9,784 bases of DNA from CAXGUU01 sp964012875 (GTDB lineage Bacteria; Pseudomonadota; Gammaproteobacteria; Ga0077536), in NCBI GenBank assembly GCA_964012875.1, contig CAXGUU010000117.1:1-9784 (forward strand), in the 5' to 3' direction. Below the pieces are notes generated by a model, which saw only the letters and a program-made list of their open reading frames with translations, had not been told where the DNA came from and made no database searches. The position numbers and the translations under genes were made by a program. Positions within the stretch are counted from its first letter, which is position 1; each line of letters opens with the position of its first letter. Of the stretch, positions 7,367 to 9,784 are shown piece by piece.

Positions 7367-8410
7367 GTTGTCGTCCTCAGTCCCGGGATTCGTTGGCAGC
7401 GGTGCGACCGGGCCCGGTATGAGGAGATTGACGCAGTCCGCCTGGCATTCAGAGCTACGGCGCCCGATCCCCGGCCGTTCAACCGAACTGTCCGGCCCGC
7501 TGCGGTAATGCTCCGCCATAAAAAGGCAACCGATCGCCCACCAGAATGCACCGAAAACCTGCCAGTAGTGGATCGCCTCCCGGTTGACGCGCGTCCCACT
7601 GACCGACTCGTAGCCGGCGATCAGACCATCGATATGTCCGAAGCCCCCGACTTCAAACTCATCGACTCCGAAGCGCCAGGACGGGGTGCAAATCCAGCCG
7701 AGGTCCCGCATCGGATCGCCAATGTGTGCCACCTCCCAATCGAGGACTGCGCAAACACCCGCCGTGGGATCCACCATGAGGTTGCCGTTCCTGAAATCGT
7801 TGTGTACCAGCGTCATGGCCGAGGTTTTTGGCAGGTGCTCAAGCAACCAGCGTGCGGTGTAGTCAATCATGGGTTGTGGTGTTTCGAGCGCCTGATAACG
7901 CTGCCAGTGCTGGCGCACAAAAGATTCCGGTGTCAGGACTTCGAGATGTTGCTCGAGTTTGTGGGCGGCGATGTCGATGGCGTGAATGCGCGCCAGGATT
8001 TCGCCACACTGGAAGGCAAGCTTGGGACGGACCGCGGCGAATTTGTCGTTTCGGGCGATCCGTGCGCCCAGGGTTTCGCCATCCACCCAGGTCATCAGGA
8101 AGCCGCTGCCGAGTTGATCGTCGGGTTCAAGCACGTGTAGCACCTGTGGTTCCGGCACGCCATGCTCGGCAGCGAGCCGCATGAGCAGTGCCTCGACCGC
8201 GAGACCGGTGCCGCCGTGATCGTTGATGTCATCGCCACCGCCGGCGGCGCGCCTGAGCGCGAAGCGGCGCGGACCATCGACATTGTTGGTATCGATAGCA
8301 TAGGTTTCCTGACTCGCCCCGCCACCGAGGCGTTTAGCATTCAGCAACTGGCACTGTTTGCCAACAACTCGCTGCAGTAAGACGTGCAGCTGGTCATCAA
8401 AGTCTGACAC
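6995..8410 (-). CDS. APH-fold acyl-CoA kinase fused to a DUF6285-like domain
   Basis: The first ~335 residues are an aminoglycoside-phosphotransferase-fold kinase of the ACAD10/ACAD11 and LvaA kind: glycine-rich loop RLGGGASQETYA (27-38), FALRRAAGG (50-58), catalytic HNDFRNGN (203-210, Asp205) and the metal-binding LDWE (223-226). Resistance to antibiotics is not implied; this subgroup is linked to phosphorylation of 4-hydroxyacyl-CoA. After a proline-rich linker (about 332-348) the same frame continues into 123 residues beginning MPNTRELIESVRDF, which look like the small DUF6285 family normally encoded as a separate gene after the kinase. By size and position I suspect this is the equivalent of P. 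putida LvaB, reported as needed together with LvaA; that identity is from memory and needs a search. The start is GTG at 8410, preceded at once by an in-frame TAA and 10 bases from AAGGAG. The gene lies between the HAD and the dehydrogenase genes. Confidence 0.88.
   Translation of the reverse strand: MSDFDDQLHVLLQRVVGKQCQLLNAKRLGGGASQETYAIDTNNVDGPRRFALRRAAGGGDDINDHGGTGLAVEALLMRLAAEHGVPEPQVLHVLEPDDQLGSGFLMTWVDGETLGARIARNDKFAAVRPKLAFQCGEILARIHAIDIAAHKLEQHLEVLTPESFVRQHWQRYQALETPQPMIDYTARWLLEHLPKTSAMTLVHNDFRNGNLMVDPTAGVCAVLDWEVAHIGDPMRDLGWICTPSWRFGVDEFEVGGFGHIDGLIAGYESVSGTRVNREAIHYWQVFGAFWWAIGCLFMAEHYRSGPDSSVERPGIGRRSSECQADCVNLLIPGPVAPLPTNPGTEDDNMPNTRELIESVRDFLREDVHAATEGRLKFLARVASNSLDIVLRERDHDDALKRHEAGRLEALLSSTGSIEDLRWSLVRGLRDEKFALDDERLTAHLRNTVIAQLSLDQPAYPALNKALTDQRE
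7375..7378 (-). promoter_or_regulatory. internal Shine-Dalgarno before the DUF6285-like segment
   Basis: GAGG on the minus strand, 8 bases upstream of an in-frame ATG at 7366 inside the kinase reading frame. It looks like a relic or working ribosome site of a once separate gene. Confidence 0.5.
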
Positions 8411-8420
8411 TTAGAATTTG

Positions 8421-8426
8421 CTCCTT
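8421..8426 (-). promoter_or_regulatory. Shine-Dalgarno site of the kinase gene
   Basis: AAGGAG on the minus strand, 10 bases before the GTG at 8410. Together with the in-frame TAA directly before the GTG it fixes the start of the kinase. The rest of the 62-base gap after the HAD gene shows nothing else. Confidence 0.65.
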
Positions 8427-8472
8427 TGCCGGCCGGTGCGGTTCATTCGGTTGGCTACTGGGAATAGCGAAT

Positions 8473-9069
8473 TCATAGACGGTCGCGCAACGCATGCGCC
8501 AGTGCCATGAGCGAGTCGAACCTGTGATCAGTGATTTCCGGCCATTGCTCAGCATCTGGGTGAGAGACATGGATGGTCAACACCTCTGCGGCGCGGCCGG
8601 CTTCCAGGTCGAAACGAAAGTCGCCGACCATCGCTGAGCGCTCGCGCGACGCCTGCCAGCGCTCGAGCAGGAAATGAATTCCGTCTGGCGCGGGCTTGGG
8701 CGGCGATTCGTCGCGCCCCACGATGTTCTCGGGTACAAAGCAATGACCGAGCCCGACGCTGGCCAGCGAGGTCATGGCGTTCTGCCGGGTGTTTCTGGTC
8801 AGTATGCCGAGATCAGCATCGGCCTCGAGCAGCATCTCAACCAGCTCGACTGCCCCTTCGGCGGCCAGCGATTGCTCAGCGAGATCGTGTTCGATCTCGC
8901 GCAGCTGCCGTTCGAGTGCGCGCGCCCGGTCAGCCGGACATTGCGCGATGTATTCCAGAATGAGCGTGCCCTCGGGGACGCCCAGTTCGCGGCGAATCGC
9001 GTCAAAATCGTGTTGGGCGATGGTCAGCGTACCGTCGAGATCGAAAATCCAGTGACAGAGGTTTTGCAT
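8473..9069 (-). CDS. HAD-superfamily hydrolase, phosphatase-like
   Basis: The 198-residue product has all four haloacid-dehalogenase motifs: FDLDGT (9-14; nucleophile Asp10, acid/base Asp12), GILTRNT (88-94; Thr91), PPKPAP (123-128; Lys125) and MVGDFRFD (147-154; Asp150, Asp154). The helical stretch of about residues 20-80 is a small C1-type cap, so it resembles phosphoglycolate phosphatase-like enzymes acting on small phosphate esters. It is soluble and has no signal peptide. Its place just before the kinase and dehydrogenase copies the domain order of human ACAD10, whose N-terminal domain is also HAD; the role of that domain is unsettled. Possible tasks are removal of phosphate from a dead-end intermediate or quality control, which is inference. 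The ATG at 9069 is the first start after the TGA of the upstream reading frame (18 bases away, same frame); no clear ribosome site is seen. Confidence 0.9.
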   Translation of the reverse strand: MQNLCHWIFDLDGTLTIAQHDFDAIRRELGVPEGTLILEYIAQCPADRARALERQLREIEHDLAEQSLAAEGAVELVEMLLEADADLGILTRNTRQNAMTSLASVGLGHCFVPENIVGRDESPPKPAPDGIHFLLERWQASRERSAMVGDFRFDLEAGRAAEVLTIHVSHPDAEQWPEITDHRFDSLMALAHALRDRL

Positions 9070-9087
9070 GGGACTGTTCGGTGTCGA

Positions 9088-9700
9088 TCAGGGTAGCCGG
9101 TCGGGGTCGAGGTGTTTTTTGTAGCGACGGTGTTCAGCGGCGTGCATGGCGACATCAGCCACGGTTTTCAACGCCCCCGAAGATCAGCAAACCTGCCATG
9201 GCATCCATCAACAAACCACCGACGATGACCATGATATGCATTGGAACGACGCGCCGGTAGGGCGTGGCCATCAAGCTGCCTATGTTAGGGCGCCCGGCGA
9301 GATCGTGTGCGCAATGTTGGCGAAACGAAAACTAGTGATTGACTGCGAATCCTGCGGCGCAGAGCCATAGCCAGGACGTCGACAGTGTCGCACCGGCGCC
9401 AGCCTGAAAGAGGAAAAAGAAATGGAAAGCATGGAAAGTGCCGTAGTGGCCAGCGAAGAACCATGCAACCTGACGTCTACCTGCCGGCGTGGCGCTGACC
9501 GATTCGTCGTTCATCATGAAACCAGCGGCTGAGAAACCCTCCAGTTTCAGGATGCGGGCGATGTTCGCAATGCCGATAACCACGTTTTGAGCCCATTAGA
9601 GCACGAGCAGGTCGATTAACGACAAGCTTTCGTAAGCGGCGACAGCCAGCGCCAGTGAATTGCTGGCCACAAGCGGCCCGATCGTGCGGTCGTTCAACAT
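9088..9700 (-). pseudogene. decayed DUF6498-like membrane protein (two nonsense codons, one frameshift)
   Basis: Reading the minus strand from an ATG at 9700 (AGG 7 bases upstream) gives one continuous membrane-protein frame if two in-frame stops are passed: TAA at 9596-9598 and TAG at 9332-9334. The pieces, in order, begin MLNDRTIGPLVASNSLAL, then WAQNVVIGIANIARI, FFAGHYGTFHAFHFFFLF, FSFRQ after the second stop, ATPYRRVVPMHIMVIVGG and AGLLIFGG. A run of five G at 9174-9178 then shifts the frame; with one G fewer the protein continues ALKTVADVAMHAAEHRRYKK and ends at TGA 9088-9090. The WxQNVVIG, HYGxFxxxH, PYxR and LKTxxD features recall the DUF6498 family of about 200-residue membrane proteins of unknown function. 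Intact length would be about 203 residues, so nothing large is missing. Its spacing (21 bases after the upstream gene, 18 before HAD) shows it was an operon member. Sequencing errors are an alternative, but three in 600 bases would be many. Confidence 0.7.
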
Positions 9701-9721
9701 CCGTAGACCTGCGAAATCACG

Positions 9722-9784
9722 TTAGCGGATGTGGTCGAGCGGAAGCTCGGTGTTGTTAATGACCTTGCGTAAGACAAAGCTTGA
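9722..9784 (-). CDS. C-terminal end of an unidentified upstream gene
   Basis: The last 63 bases give an open frame of 20 residues, SSFVLRKVINNTELPLDHIR, ending in TAA at 9722-9724. The composition is protein-like and the stop sits 21 bases before the start of the decayed membrane protein gene, as expected for the preceding operon member. Too little is present to name the family. Confidence 0.4.
   Translation of the reverse strand, partial: SSFVLRKVINNTELPLDHIR

Noticed and set aside
7367..8410. Aminoglycoside resistance gene
   Set aside because: The fold is shared, but the dehydrogenase neighbour, the HNDFRNGN motif context and the DUF6285-like tail place it with acyl-CoA kinases rather than antibiotic kinases.
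9088..9700. Stop-codon recoding in the membrane protein
   Set aside because: Two different stop codons plus a frameshift would all have to be recoded, and TAG and TAA terminate other genes in the window.

Overview
The window is a dense, GC-rich bacterial stretch in which every gene I can support is read from the minus strand, with gaps of 16 to 110 bases. This is consistent with one long operon transcribed from high to low coordinates. No RNA gene, CRISPR array or insertion sequence is visible. Gene content (acyl-CoA dehydrogenase with a phosphotransferase partner, a long acyl carrier/AMP-ligase/acyltransferase protein, a glutathione-transferase-like protein of a type I know from proteobacteria) and Shine-Dalgarno use suggest Pseudomonadota, probably Gammaproteobacteria. 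The genus cannot be told from sequence alone.

In transcription order: the last 20 codons of an unidentified gene (9722-9784); a decayed small membrane protein resembling the DUF6498 family, with two in-frame stops and a frameshift (9088-9700); a HAD-superfamily phosphatase-like hydrolase (8473-9069); an aminoglycoside-phosphotransferase-fold (APH) kinase continuous with a C-terminal DUF6285-like domain (6995-8410); an acyl-CoA dehydrogenase of the ACAD10/ACAD11 type (5595-6884); a flavin reductase-like FMN-binding protein (4922-5557); a multi-pass membrane protein of the lysylphosphatidylglycerol-synthase transmembrane/flippase-like family (3984-4904); a 960-residue carrier protein/fatty acyl-AMP ligase/PlsC acyltransferase (1085-3967); and a glutathione S-transferase-like protein (60-1019).

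Two themes stand out. First, HAD, APH kinase and dehydrogenase lie in the same order as the three domains of human ACAD10. From what is known of ACAD10/ACAD11 and of LvaA/LvaC in Pseudomonas putida levulinate catabolism, the kinase probably phosphorylates the hydroxyl of a 4-hydroxyacyl-CoA and the dehydrogenase-fold enzyme removes the phosphate, so that the chain can enter beta-oxidation. The kinase is fused in frame to what is usually a separate small protein, with a ribosome binding site kept in front of the old start. Second, the next genes look like a lipid module: one polypeptide that could activate a free fatty acid, hold it on its own carrier domain and pass it to a membrane glycerolipid, preceded by a polytopic membrane protein. 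The idea that the operon joins catabolism of unusual fatty acids to membrane lipid acylation is inference.
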